Assembly: GCA_020632715.1 (NCBI GenBank) | Contig: JACKFA010000007.1 | Location: 124,001 to 188,000 of the forward strand | Length of the DNA stretch: 64,000 bases | From: Deltaproteobacteria bacterium | GTDB lineage: Bacteria > Myxococcota_A > UBA9042 > PHBI01 | Reading direction: 5' to 3' | Shown here: in pieces, positions 43,259 through 52,068 of the stretch | Layout of the letters: each line of letters starts with the position of its first letter | How positions within the stretch are numbered: position 1 is the first letter of the stretch | Translations under genes and position numbers: made by a program | Notes under the pieces: model-generated | The model's database searches: none | Told to the model about the DNA's origin: nothing | Seen by the model: only the letters and a program-made list of their open reading frames with translations

Positions 43259-44221
43259 GTGAAGAGGCCGGACCCACTCCCGGCGACCTCGTCTCTTCCC
43301 GACATGACACCTCGACATCCCCATCTCGCGGCGCGCGCGCCGCGGGCTCGCGCGTCGCGTCCAGGCGTCGGCGCGAGGCTGTTCGCGTGGCTCGCGGCGC
43401 TCGTCGCCCTCGCGGTGCTCGGGCTCTTCGCGCTCGACGAGGCGCCGGCCGAGCGGGTGGCCGCGAGGGCGCCGGTGGTCGCGGTGGCGGCGGCGTCGGC
43501 GCCGGTGACGCACCCGGGGCTGCGGCCGGCGGAGGCGCGCGTGGTGAGGCCGGTCGAGGCGCGCGCGGAGGTCGTGGTGGCGGCGCGGCCGCGGCTCGAG
43601 GCGGTCGCCGAGGTGCCGGAGGTGGTCGAGGTCGACGGGGAGTGCGTGGCGGCGGTGCCGCTCGACGGGACGGGCTCGGCGGGCGAGGGCGGGCTCGCCT
43701 ACGTGTGGCGGGTCGACGGCGAGGAGGCGGCGCGCGGGGCGCGGGCGACGGTGCGGCTCGGGCTCGGGGCGTACGAGGTGGAGCTCGAGGTGACGGACGC
43801 GGCGGGGGCGCGGTCGCGCGACACGGTGGAGGTCGAGGTGGTCGACGCGACGCCGCCGATCGTGATGGCGGGCGTGAAGCGGCCGGTGCTGTGGCCGCCG
43901 GGGCGGGAGCTCGTCGACCCGGGGCTCAAGGTGACGGTGGTCGACAACTGCGACCCGTCGCCGACGTTCGCGGTGCGGGCGACGAGCGACGAGCCGGCGG
44001 GGCCGCGCGGGGCGGCGGTGGTGCAGGCGGGCGCGCGCGGGCTCCTCGTGAGGGCCGAGCGGGCCGACGACGGCGACGGGCGCGTGGTCCTCGTGGCGGT
44101 GGTCGCCCGGGACGCCGACGGGAACGCGGCGAGCGCCGAGACGCTCGTGACGGTGCCGGCGACGGAGGGGGCGCTCGCGGTCGACTCGGGGCAGGTCTAC
44201 GCGGCGCTGGTCGTGGACTGA
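43259..44221 (+). CDS. membrane-anchored PKD-like protein
   Basis: A 320-residue protein from GTG 43259; ATG 43304 is an alternative. One membrane helix near residues 42-60 is followed by a Val/Ala/Glu-rich stretch and a PKD-like beta sandwich (about 120-190: LDGTGSAGEGGLAYVWRVDG, GAYEVELEVTDAAGARSRD). A second immunoglobulin-like region with NCDPSPTF and DADGNAASAE forms the C-terminus. The pattern fits extracellular binding domains. Function is unknown. Confidence 0.72.
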   Translation: MKRPDPLPATSSLPDMTPRHPHLAARAPRARASRPGVGARLFAWLAALVALAVLGLFALDEAPAERVAARAPVVAVAAASAPVTHPGLRPAEARVVRPVEARAEVVVAARPRLEAVAEVPEVVEVDGECVAAVPLDGTGSAGEGGLAYVWRVDGEEAARGARATVRLGLGAYEVELEVTDAAGARSRDTVEVEVVDATPPIVMAGVKRPVLWPPGRELVDPGLKVTVVDNCDPSPTFAVRATSDEPAGPRGAAVVQAGARGLLVRAERADDGDGRVVLVAVVARDADGNAASAETLVTVPATEGALAVDSGQVYAALVVD

Positions 44222-44238
44222 GGCGGCCGGCGCGCACG

Positions 44239-44268
44239 TTGACCGCGTCGCGCCGGCGCTGCTACGAC
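44239..44268 (+). promoter_or_regulatory. sigma-70-like promoter before the ATPase gene
   Basis: TTGACC (44239-44244), 18 bases, TACGAC (44263-44268), about 25 bases before the ATG at 44293. Confidence 0.4.
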
Positions 44269-44292
44269 TGAGGCGTCTCCGAGAGCAGGGCC

Positions 44293-45524
44293 ATGGACCG
44301 CATCACCCGCCTCCGCATCCAGAACGTCCGCGCCTTCGAGGACGTGACGATCGACCTGAGCGCCGGCGTGACGGTGCTCATCGGCGAGAACGGCGCAGGC
44401 AAGAGCACCGTCATCGAGTGCCTCGAGCTCCTGCGGCGGGTGCCGGAGCAACGCTTCATGGGCAGTTCTACAACATCCACCGGGGGATGCCGGGCATGTT
44501 GCGGAGCGGGGCCTCGGAACTCGCCCTGACGGTGGAGTTTCGGGACGACACCGCAGATCCCGCCGCGCTTCGCTATGGCGTCGTCCTGCGTCGTCAGGGT
44601 GGTGGAGCCGTCTTCGGCCACGAGGCCCTCGAGCTCTCAGACTTCTCGGTGCCGCCGCTCGTCGTCAGAAGCCCGACCGAGACCCGCACGATGGTCGAGC
44701 GCGACGGGGTCGCCGCCGTCGACATCGGGCCTCCCCTCCCAAGCGACGTCTCGTTTCTCGCGCACGAAGGCTCGAACGCGAAGGACGCTCCGTCAGGCTC
44801 TCCGGCGGCGCGAGTCCGCGCTCTGCTCGAGAAAGTCGAGGTCCACGTCGGGTTGGACACGCTCGCGGGCTGGGCGGCGTCGAGTACCCAGAGAGGGGCG
44901 CCACTTCGTGAGCCGAGCCTTCTGCGGCCGACGCGGCGCTTGAGCGCGTTGGGCCTCAACCTCACGAGCGCTTGGCACGAGCTCAAGAACCGCCCGAGCG
45001 CCGAGTGGGGCGCTACCCTCGACCTCGTGCGGCTCGGCCTCGGAGACCACGTCGACACCGTGGTCGTCGCGCTCGACCCCGGCAGCGGCCACGGCGCGCT
45101 CTACCTGAAGCTCACGTCCTCCGACGACCCGATCCCGGCGGCGAACCTCTCCGACGGCCAGCTCACCTGGCTCGCCTACGTCGCCATGGCGCGCCTCGGC
45201 GGCGACCGCTCGCTCCTCGCCATCGACGAGCCCGAGCTCCGCCTCCACCCGGCGCTCCTCGGGCGCGTGATGGGGCTCCTCACGGACCTCCCGGGCTCCC
45301 CGCAGGTCGTCATCGGGACCCACTCGGACCGCGTGCTCGCGATGCTCGACGACCCCGCCGACGCCGTCCGCGTCTGCAGCCTCGAAGGCGGCAAGGCGGT
45401 GGTCTCGCGCCTCGACCCCGCCGAGCTCCCGCGGTGGCTCGACGAGTTCGGCGACCTCGGGCAGCTCCGCGCGAGTGGCTACCTCGACCGCGTCGTCGCC
45501 GAGCCGGCGCCCACCGACGAATGA
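44293..45524 (+). pseudogene. AAA/ABC-type ATPase gene with one frameshift
   Basis: Read across one lost base near 44460-44462 (a GGG run), the gene would encode about 410 residues. It has Walker A GENGAGKST in the first frame, then QFYNIHRGMPGMLRSGA and on to LSDGQLTWLAYVAMA (signature), LLAIDEPELRLHP (Walker B) and GTHSDRVL in the second. This is the RecF/SMC-like AAA_15/AAA_21 type seen in OLD-like and many defence ATPases. As written, the first frame stops at 44529. The middle part is less GC-rich than its neighbours. Either it is decaying or the base was missed in sequencing. Confidence 0.8.
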
Positions 45525-45646
45525 CCCGCGTCGCGACGGTCCTCTACGAGGACAAGACGCCCGCGCTCCGTGACTGTGTCGCGGAGAAGCAGCCTGGCGT
45601 CGCCGCGCTCGTGGCGAACCTCGTCGCGCTCTGCGCCGCCTCCTGA
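45521..45646 (+). CDS. 41-residue remnant coupled to the ATPase gene
   Basis: The ATG overlaps the ATPase stop (ATGA). The peptide begins VATVLYEDKTPALRDCVAEK, like the start of partner proteins (DUF4276/Toprim-like) encoded with such ATPases, but it ends after 41 residues, 54 bases before the convergent gene. A truncated second gene is the simplest reading. Confidence 0.45.
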   Translation: MTRVATVLYEDKTPALRDCVAEKQPGVAALVANLVALCAAS

Positions 45647-45655
45647 CCGGGCGAC

Positions 45656-45688
45656 GCGCGGAGACCGAGGCGCGCTCGGCCTCCGCGC
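45656..45688. terminator. long hairpin between convergent genes
   Basis: A 14-base stem with one mismatch, 45656-45669 with 45675-45688, and a 5-base loop. It sits between the ATPase remnant and the macroglobulin gene. No T-run. Confidence 0.5.
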
Positions 45689-45700
45689 CGCCCGCTCGCC

Positions 45701-48700
45701 CTACTTCACCGTGACGAAGTCCGTCTGCCCGCGCCCGAACGTCTCGGGCGTGTACATCTCCTCGGCCTTCGGCGGCGGCACCACGAAGTCGCCCGGCGTC
45801 GTCGCCCGCGCGTAGTACGTGTAGGTGTAGACGCCGTCCCAGAGGAGCGACGTGAACGCCTCCGCCCGCTCGTCGCGCAGGTTCTGGTGCTCGTACCACG
45901 GGCCCCACCACCACCAGCGGCCGCGGTACATCGGGCCCTCACCGCCGTCCTCGTCGTCCTCGCCGCCGCCGCTCTGCGGCGCCACCCCGGCCGTCCCCTT
46001 GAGCGCCGGGTTCAGCGCCTCGAAGCCCGCCGGCATCGGGTCCACCAGCGCCACGTGGTAGCGCCGCTCCGGCGCCACCATCGTCACCGTCACCTTCACG
46101 GTCGCGCCCGCCTTCACCGTGTAGCGCCCGTCGTCGCCGCGCTTCACGTCCGCCGTGTCGTCCACCGCCTCGTACCGCCGCTCCACCACGAACCCGTGGT
46201 CCGCCGGCGCGAGCTTCAGGTCCTTCGGCGCGTAGCGCATCCCCAGCCGATAGTAGAGCCGCCCCTCGCCCTTCTTCGCGACCACGAGGTCCTGCGGGCC
46301 CTCCTTCGCGGCGAGCCAGCTCATCGGCACCTTCACCTCGTGCTCCTCCGTCGTCCGCCCCTTGAACTCGTGCTGCCCCGCGAACTGGTCGCCCAGCCAC
46401 ACGCTCGCCACGAAGTTCGGCTCCACCTTCTCGTAGGTGTTGAAGTACGTGTCGAGCGCCAGCAACACCCACGCGCTCTCCTGCGTGTTCGCCCAGCGCC
46501 CCTTCGTCCGGTGCGCGAGCAGCCCGCGCACGATCTTCGTGATGAGGTCGCTCTTCGGCTGGTCCGCGATGAGGTCCTCGAGCAGGATCGCGTCCACGCG
46601 CCGGTCGCTGTGGAGGAGCAGGTACGCCCCGTCCGAGTAGCCCGTCACGAAGTGCGCGTTGCCCGCCGTCTCCGTCACCGAGTTCCCGAGCAGCTTCCGC
46701 ACCGCCTCGAGGTCCGCCTCGTAGCCCTGCGCGCCCATGAACACCGGGTAGAGCCAGCCCACCGTCTCGAGCCCGAGCTTGTCGAGCCCGCCCCCCTCGC
46801 TCACGATCGCCCGCGCCTTCGCCGGGTTCTTCTTCCCGAGCCGGTCGAGCACGTACAGCGCGTACGCGCGGATCGCCCGCTTCACCGACTCCGGGTACTC
46901 CGGCTCGAAGCGCTGCTCGATCGTCTCGAGGTAGTAGGTCGCCTCCGAGAGCATGTCCTCCTTCACCTCGAAGCCCTTGTTCTTCGCCCGCGCGAGCGCG
47001 TGCGTCACGTGCACCGTCAGGAACGGCCACGACTTCTCGTAGCGGCGCCAGAAGCCCCAGCCGCCGTCGTCGTTCTGCATCCCGCGGAGCTTGTCCATGT
47101 CGCGCGACACCGACGCCATCATCGCCTCCGGCGACGGCACCCCCGGCGCCTTGAACGCCGTCAGCACGTCCTTCAGCGCCGCGACCGAGAGGATCCGCGA
47201 CGACACCTGCTCCGCGCACTCGAACGGGTAGCTCTGCAAGTAGAGCACGGCGTCCGTGAGCGCCTGCAGCTGCGTCGACGACGTCGTGATGTCGAGCCCG
47301 CCGAACTGCGGCCACACCTCGCCCGGCGTGCGCACGGGCTGCTTCACGCCGCCCTGGTCGACCTCGCCGTAGGTCGCGAACGCCTCGGTCGTCGCCGGCG
47401 TCCACACCGGGAGCGACACCTCGGCCGCGTCCGCCTCGGCGCCCGCCGCCGCGCCCGCCTGGAAGCGCGCCGTGCCCGCCATCTCGGCCGCGACCGGGAA
47501 GCGCACCTCCACGCGGTCGTTCGCCGGCACCGTCACCGCGCGCCCCGCGCCCGCCGTGAGCGTTGCGTTCGTCGCCCGCACCGCGACCTGCACGTCCATC
47601 GGCGCGTCGGTCTGGTTCTGCACGACCACCGGCAGCTCGAAGCGGTCGCCGAAGTTCAGGAAGCGCGGCGGCGACATGCGCACCATCAGCGGCAGGCGCG
47701 CCGTGATCGCGCTCTCGCCGCTCCCGAAGCGGTCGTTGCCGTTCACGGCGACCACCATCACGCGGTAGCGCGTGAGGTTGTCGGGGAGCTTCAGGTCGAC
47801 GGTCGCCTTCCCGGCGGCGTCCGTGACGACCGACGGGGCGAAGACCGCGAGCGGGTCGAAGTTCTTCCGCACCGCGATCGGCTTCGACGCGTCGCCGCCG
47901 CCGCCCTCGCCCGGCGCGTCGTCGGCGGCCATCTTCGCCATCGCGCGCGGCTCCGCCGCGGCGGCCGAGGGCGCCGGCATCTCCTCGGCCTTCGCCATCT
48001 CGTCGGCCTCCTCCCGCTCGGCGCCGGCCTTGTCGGCGGCGGCGAGGAGGTCGCTCACCGAGGCGATGAGCACCTTCTCGCGGAGCTTCCGCGCCGTCGT
48101 CGAGTCGCCGCGCACCGTGTAGAAGACGCCGACGGGATCGGGGATCTTGTAGCCTGTGAGCGCGAGCACCGCCTCGTCCACGACCACCACGGCCAGCTGC
48201 GTGTCGGCGGCCGGCTTGCCGTCGGCGCCCGTGACCGTGAGCGCAACCTTCGTGTCGGCGCCCGGCGAGACCTTCGGGTCGGCCGGCGCGACGTCCACGT
48301 TCAGGCGCTTGATCTCGGGCGGCACCCGCAGCGTGATGCTGCCGCTCGCGAACGCGGGGCGCTTCGGCACGTCGGGGATGGGCTTGCCGTCGTCGTCCGT
48401 GCGCTCGCGCGCGCCGGAGAGGTCCACGTGCACGGTGATGTCGGGGACCATCCACGCCTCGATCGGCACCTTCACGGTGTACGAGGGCCCGTCGAGGTGG
48501 ATCTCGTAGCTCTCGACGGTGCCGACGCGGCCGACGCGCACGACGCCGTCGCACGGGAAGAAGGGCGCCTGCACCAGCACCTCCGCCGTGTCGCCCGGCT
48601 TGTACTCCTTCTGCGACGGGATGAGCTGGATCTCCTCCTGCTCGAGGCGCTTGCTCACCGGCTGCTCGCCGCCCGGCACCCACACCGAGAGCGTCGACTG

Positions 48701-51700
48701 GTTCTTCCGCTGCTCGCCGTCGGTGATGGTGGCGCGGATGGTGTGCTGTCCGCCCGCCTTCGGGACGAGCTTGCAGCTGACGGGGTCCTTCGCGCTCACG
48801 AGCTCGCACGTCTGCGAGTCGGTCTCGATCTGCACCCAGCCGGCCTTCTTCTGCTTCTTCCACGCGAGGCGCACCATCTCGACGTGGATCTTCGAGCCCT
48901 CGAGGCGCTGGCCGTCGATGTTGGCGACGATCGCCTCGATGGTGACGGGCTCCTCGGGCTGCACGAAGCTCTTCGGCGTGCGGAGCCCGACGTAGTGGTT
49001 CGCCGGGTGCACGAGGACGCTCGCGTTCGCGCTCCAGGCCTGCCGGTTCACGTCGGTGACCGTGGCTTCGCCGGTGAGCGTCATCGGGCGCGGCGGATCG
49101 ACCGAGCTGAAGTCGAGGCGCACCGTGTGCGCGCCGGAGGCGTCGGTCTGCCCCTCGAACACCTGCGACTGGCTGCCGTCGCCGCCGGGGCCGCCCCACG
49201 GCTCGCGCGACCACCAGGGGATCCACGTCCCGAAGCTGAAGTCGCCCTGGTTCGGCGGGGTGAACCAGCCGGGCGAGGCGTTGACGATCCAGCGCACCTC
49301 GGCGTTCGGGAGGGGGCCACCCGCGAAGTAGCTCGCGTTCACCGTCATCGTCGCGTGGCCGCCCACGAGGTGCGGGCCCTCGGACGCGCGCGCGGACACC
49401 TCGAACTCCGGCCGCCGGAACTCCTCGATCTGGAAGCTGTGCTGGTACGAGCCGCCGTCGAGGCGCTTCGGATCGGCGCCGGTGTCGAGCTCGATCCGCG
49501 CCCAGCCGAGGTTCGGCGTGTCGGGGAGGTCGAAGCGGAGGTCGAAGCCGCCGTAGCGGTCGACCTGGACCTCGCCCTTCTTGAGCTCGTTGCCGCGCGG
49601 GCCGACGACCGTGTACCTCACCTGCTGCACGGCGCCGGCCGGGAGGGCGCCGACGCCGCCCTTCTCACCGCTCTCGTAGAGGCGGAGCCAGCCCTTGAGC
49701 GACACGGCCTCCTTCGGGCGGTAGAGGCGGCGGTCGTCGAAGACCATCCAGCGGATGCTGTCCTTCAGGGGGCGCTTGACCCACTGGCCGCTCGACGACC
49801 ACGTGTAGTCGCTGTCCGGGAGGAAGGCGACGTCCGCGCCGAGCTTCGCGATGAGGAGCTGGTTCCCGGCGGCGGTCGGCAGGTCGACGCGCGCGAGGCC
49901 GTCCTGGCCGGTCGTGACCTTCGTGCCGGGCGGCGTGAGCTCGAGCTCGACGCCCGCGAGGGGCTTGCCGTCGGTGAGGGCGCTCGCGAAGGCGATGAGC
50001 TCGTCCTGGTCGGCGAAGGCGTCGAGGCCGATCTGCGTGACCTGCACCCAGGCGACGACGGTCTGGCGGCGCTCGGCCCACTCGTCCTGGGCGCCGATGG
50101 GCTTGACGACGAGGAGCACCTGGCCGCGCCCGTCGGTGAGCGCGGGCGTGAGATCGAGCGGGACCTCGGTCAGGCGGTCGGCCTCGCCCTTCGTGACGAC
50201 GTCGCCGGCGAAGGCGCGCGTCCCGGGCGGCTGCGCGGGGCGGTCGCGGTCGAAGCGGTGCTGGAGGTAGTTGGTGTAGGCGGACCAGTCGGTGGGGGCG
50301 ACCTTGTAGAGCTCGAGCCGCACCTCGTCGTAGTTGATCGTGTAGACCGAGAAGCGCGCCTTCTTCGCGTTCGGGTCGAGGACGACCATGCCGGCGTCCG
50401 GCGCGGACAGCATCTTCGGGCTGTCGCCGACCTCGAACTCGAGCTCGTCGGACTTCCCGAGCTTCTGGCCGTAGATGTCCTTCAGCTCCGGGGAGAGCTT
50501 GACGGTGTAGGTCGTGCGGCCGCGCGTGAGGCCGCGGAGGGACATCGTGTTGCCCCAGGTCTCGACCTCGAGGCCCTCGATGGCCGGCGTGACCGTGATC
50601 TGCGCCGGGTCGAGCGCGTCCTCGTCGATGGAGTTCGTGAAGTTGATGGTGAAGGGCTGCCCGGGGCGGCACTCGCGGCCCCAGCCGCAGCGGTGCTCGC
50701 GCACCTTGAAGGGGCCGTAGGTGCGGAAGGACTGCGTGATGGGCGCCTCGGTCGCGCGCGGGCCCTCGGCCGACGGGGTCCCCGTGTCGAAGGTGACGAC
50801 GATGCTCGCGTCCTTCGGGAGGTCCTGCTTCGGGCGGATGGCGATCCAGCGGCCGGCGATGTCCTTGTTCTTGGCGAGCTCCTTCCTGGCGTCGGCGTCG
50901 GCCGGGAGCGGCTCGAAGGGGACGTCCTGGCCGTTCGCGGTGAGCTTGGTCTTCGCGAGGACGGCGGCCTCGTCGACGCGCTGATCGAAGACGGCGGTGA
51001 TGTCGGGGCGGAGGGCGACGTCGTCGCCGCCGGGGCTGAAGGAGCGCACGGAGGGCGGCGGGGTCGAGAACTTCCAGGTCGTGGCGTTCTGGATGACCTT
51101 GCCGTTCGCGTCCTTCGTGCCGGCCGGGACCTCGACGGTGTAGTGCGTCGCCATCGGGACGCGCTCGCCGGGCTCGAAGAAGACGGTCTTGGTGCCGACC
51201 CAGCGCCAGACGCCGTCCATGGCCGGGGTGATGTTCACGGGCGGCTTGGTCTTCGCGAGCTCCTCGTGGGAGGTCACGGCGACCATCGGGGTCGCGAAGG
51301 TGACGCTCACGCGCGGGCCGAGCGGGACGTCGCCCTCGGGCGAGTAGCGGAGGACCTTGGGCTCACCGTTGTCGGCCGTGGCGGCGACGTCGGGGGCGAC
51401 GGGCGGCGGGAACGGGGTCTCGACGGTGGAGCCCGGCTTCGGAGGCGGCTGCGACGCGGGGCGGAGGGCGAAGTCCTGCTGGTCGCCGGCCTTCGCGTCG
51501 ACGGCCGGGAGGCGGGCGAGGAGCTTCTGGGTGTCGGCGTCGGGGAGCGGGGTCGCCGGGGCGGGCGGGAGGATCTCGCCCTCGGGGGGCGGGTTCCCCT
51601 CGGAGACCTTCCACACGAGGCCGGCGCCGGGGGCGTTGGCGAGCGGGCCCTCGAGGCCGTCGTCGCCGCCGCCGGCGATGCGCGGCGAGGTGCGGGCGTC

Positions 51701-51793
51701 GGGGTTGTCGGTGGTGGTCCCGGGGGTGCCGCCACAGGCCGCGAGGGCGATGGTGGCGGCGCAGAGTGGCAACAGCGCGCGTCGGCGAGTCAT
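45701..51793 (-). CDS. alpha-2-macroglobulin-family lipoprotein
   Basis: A 2,030-residue lipoprotein from ATG 51793, with AGGAGAG upstream and lipobox LAAC. A Pro-rich linker leads to a row of macroglobulin-like domains (Big_5-like early, MG2-MG7), then the bait region around the Ala/Glu/Met-rich stretch at about 1250-1310. The thioester domain has ECAEQ at about residue 1525, so the reactive Cys-Gln bond is kept. Bacterial macroglobulins trap attacking proteases covalently in the periplasm or on the surface. Enteric forms usually sit beside a penicillin-binding protein gene; here the neighbour is a DUF4157 gene. Confidence 0.93.
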   Translation of the reverse strand: MTRRRALLPLCAATIALAACGGTPGTTTDNPDARTSPRIAGGGDDGLEGPLANAPGAGLVWKVSEGNPPPEGEILPPAPATPLPDADTQKLLARLPAVDAKAGDQQDFALRPASQPPPKPGSTVETPFPPPVAPDVAATADNGEPKVLRYSPEGDVPLGPRVSVTFATPMVAVTSHEELAKTKPPVNITPAMDGVWRWVGTKTVFFEPGERVPMATHYTVEVPAGTKDANGKVIQNATTWKFSTPPPSVRSFSPGGDDVALRPDITAVFDQRVDEAAVLAKTKLTANGQDVPFEPLPADADARKELAKNKDIAGRWIAIRPKQDLPKDASIVVTFDTGTPSAEGPRATEAPITQSFRTYGPFKVREHRCGWGRECRPGQPFTINFTNSIDEDALDPAQITVTPAIEGLEVETWGNTMSLRGLTRGRTTYTVKLSPELKDIYGQKLGKSDELEFEVGDSPKMLSAPDAGMVVLDPNAKKARFSVYTINYDEVRLELYKVAPTDWSAYTNYLQHRFDRDRPAQPPGTRAFAGDVVTKGEADRLTEVPLDLTPALTDGRGQVLLVVKPIGAQDEWAERRQTVVAWVQVTQIGLDAFADQDELIAFASALTDGKPLAGVELELTPPGTKVTTGQDGLARVDLPTAAGNQLLIAKLGADVAFLPDSDYTWSSSGQWVKRPLKDSIRWMVFDDRRLYRPKEAVSLKGWLRLYESGEKGGVGALPAGAVQQVRYTVVGPRGNELKKGEVQVDRYGGFDLRFDLPDTPNLGWARIELDTGADPKRLDGGSYQHSFQIEEFRRPEFEVSARASEGPHLVGGHATMTVNASYFAGGPLPNAEVRWIVNASPGWFTPPNQGDFSFGTWIPWWSREPWGGPGGDGSQSQVFEGQTDASGAHTVRLDFSSVDPPRPMTLTGEATVTDVNRQAWSANASVLVHPANHYVGLRTPKSFVQPEEPVTIEAIVANIDGQRLEGSKIHVEMVRLAWKKQKKAGWVQIETDSQTCELVSAKDPVSCKLVPKAGGQHTIRATITDGEQRKNQSTLSVWVPGGEQPVSKRLEQEEIQLIPSQKEYKPGDTAEVLVQAPFFPCDGVVRVGRVGTVESYEIHLDGPSYTVKVPIEAWMVPDITVHVDLSGARERTDDDGKPIPDVPKRPAFASGSITLRVPPEIKRLNVDVAPADPKVSPGADTKVALTVTGADGKPAADTQLAVVVVDEAVLALTGYKIPDPVGVFYTVRGDSTTARKLREKVLIASVSDLLAAADKAGAEREEADEMAKAEEMPAPSAAAAEPRAMAKMAADDAPGEGGGGDASKPIAVRKNFDPLAVFAPSVVTDAAGKATVDLKLPDNLTRYRVMVVAVNGNDRFGSGESAITARLPLMVRMSPPRFLNFGDRFELPVVVQNQTDAPMDVQVAVRATNATLTAGAGRAVTVPANDRVEVRFPVAAEMAGTARFQAGAAAGAEADAAEVSLPVWTPATTEAFATYGEVDQGGVKQPVRTPGEVWPQFGGLDITTSSTQLQALTDAVLYLQSYPFECAEQVSSRILSVAALKDVLTAFKAPGVPSPEAMMASVSRDMDKLRGMQNDDGGWGFWRRYEKSWPFLTVHVTHALARAKNKGFEVKEDMLSEATYYLETIEQRFEPEYPESVKRAIRAYALYVLDRLGKKNPAKARAIVSEGGGLDKLGLETVGWLYPVFMGAQGYEADLEAVRKLLGNSVTETAGNAHFVTGYSDGAYLLLHSDRRVDAILLEDLIADQPKSDLITKIVRGLLAHRTKGRWANTQESAWVLLALDTYFNTYEKVEPNFVASVWLGDQFAGQHEFKGRTTEEHEVKVPMSWLAAKEGPQDLVVAKKGEGRLYYRLGMRYAPKDLKLAPADHGFVVERRYEAVDDTADVKRGDDGRYTVKAGATVKVTVTMVAPERRYHVALVDPMPAGFEALNPALKGTAGVAPQSGGGEDDEDGGEGPMYRGRWWWWGPWYEHQNLRDERAEAFTSLLWDGVYTYTYYARATTPGDFVVPPPKAEEMYTPETFGRGQTDFVTVK

Positions 51794-51940
51794 CGGGGGC
51801 TCTCCTGGTGCTGAGTTCCTGACGTCACGAGCCTCGTTCCAAGTCGGTTCGCGGTCAACCGGACCCCGTGCGGGGGGCCGGGCGACCCGGCTACGACGGG
51901 CCACGGCGCGGTTGGGTCTATCGGCGCGGTCGACGGGCGG

Positions 51941-51962
51941 TAATATTTCATTTGATCGAAAT
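51941..51962. promoter_or_regulatory. AT-rich palindromic island between divergent genes
   Basis: TAATAT followed by ATTTC-N8-GAAAT (51945-51949 and 51958-51962), in otherwise GC-rich DNA between the macroglobulin and DUF4157 genes. It is a plausible shared promoter or operator. Confidence 0.35.
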
Positions 51963-52068
51963 TGGCCGCGCGGTGGGTGCACTTTCTCGTGAACCGGATC
52001 CGCCGTCGCGTCACTTGCCCCTCACGAGGCACAGCGAAGAACGAACGAGCACGCCTCGCGGAGGATCC

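Noticed and set aside
45887..51814. A 1,975-codon plus-strand open frame opposite the macroglobulin gene
   Set aside because: Its protein is Arg/His/Leu/Val-rich with no domain. It is the antisense shadow of GC-rich codons; the minus frame has a signal, thioester and clear domains.
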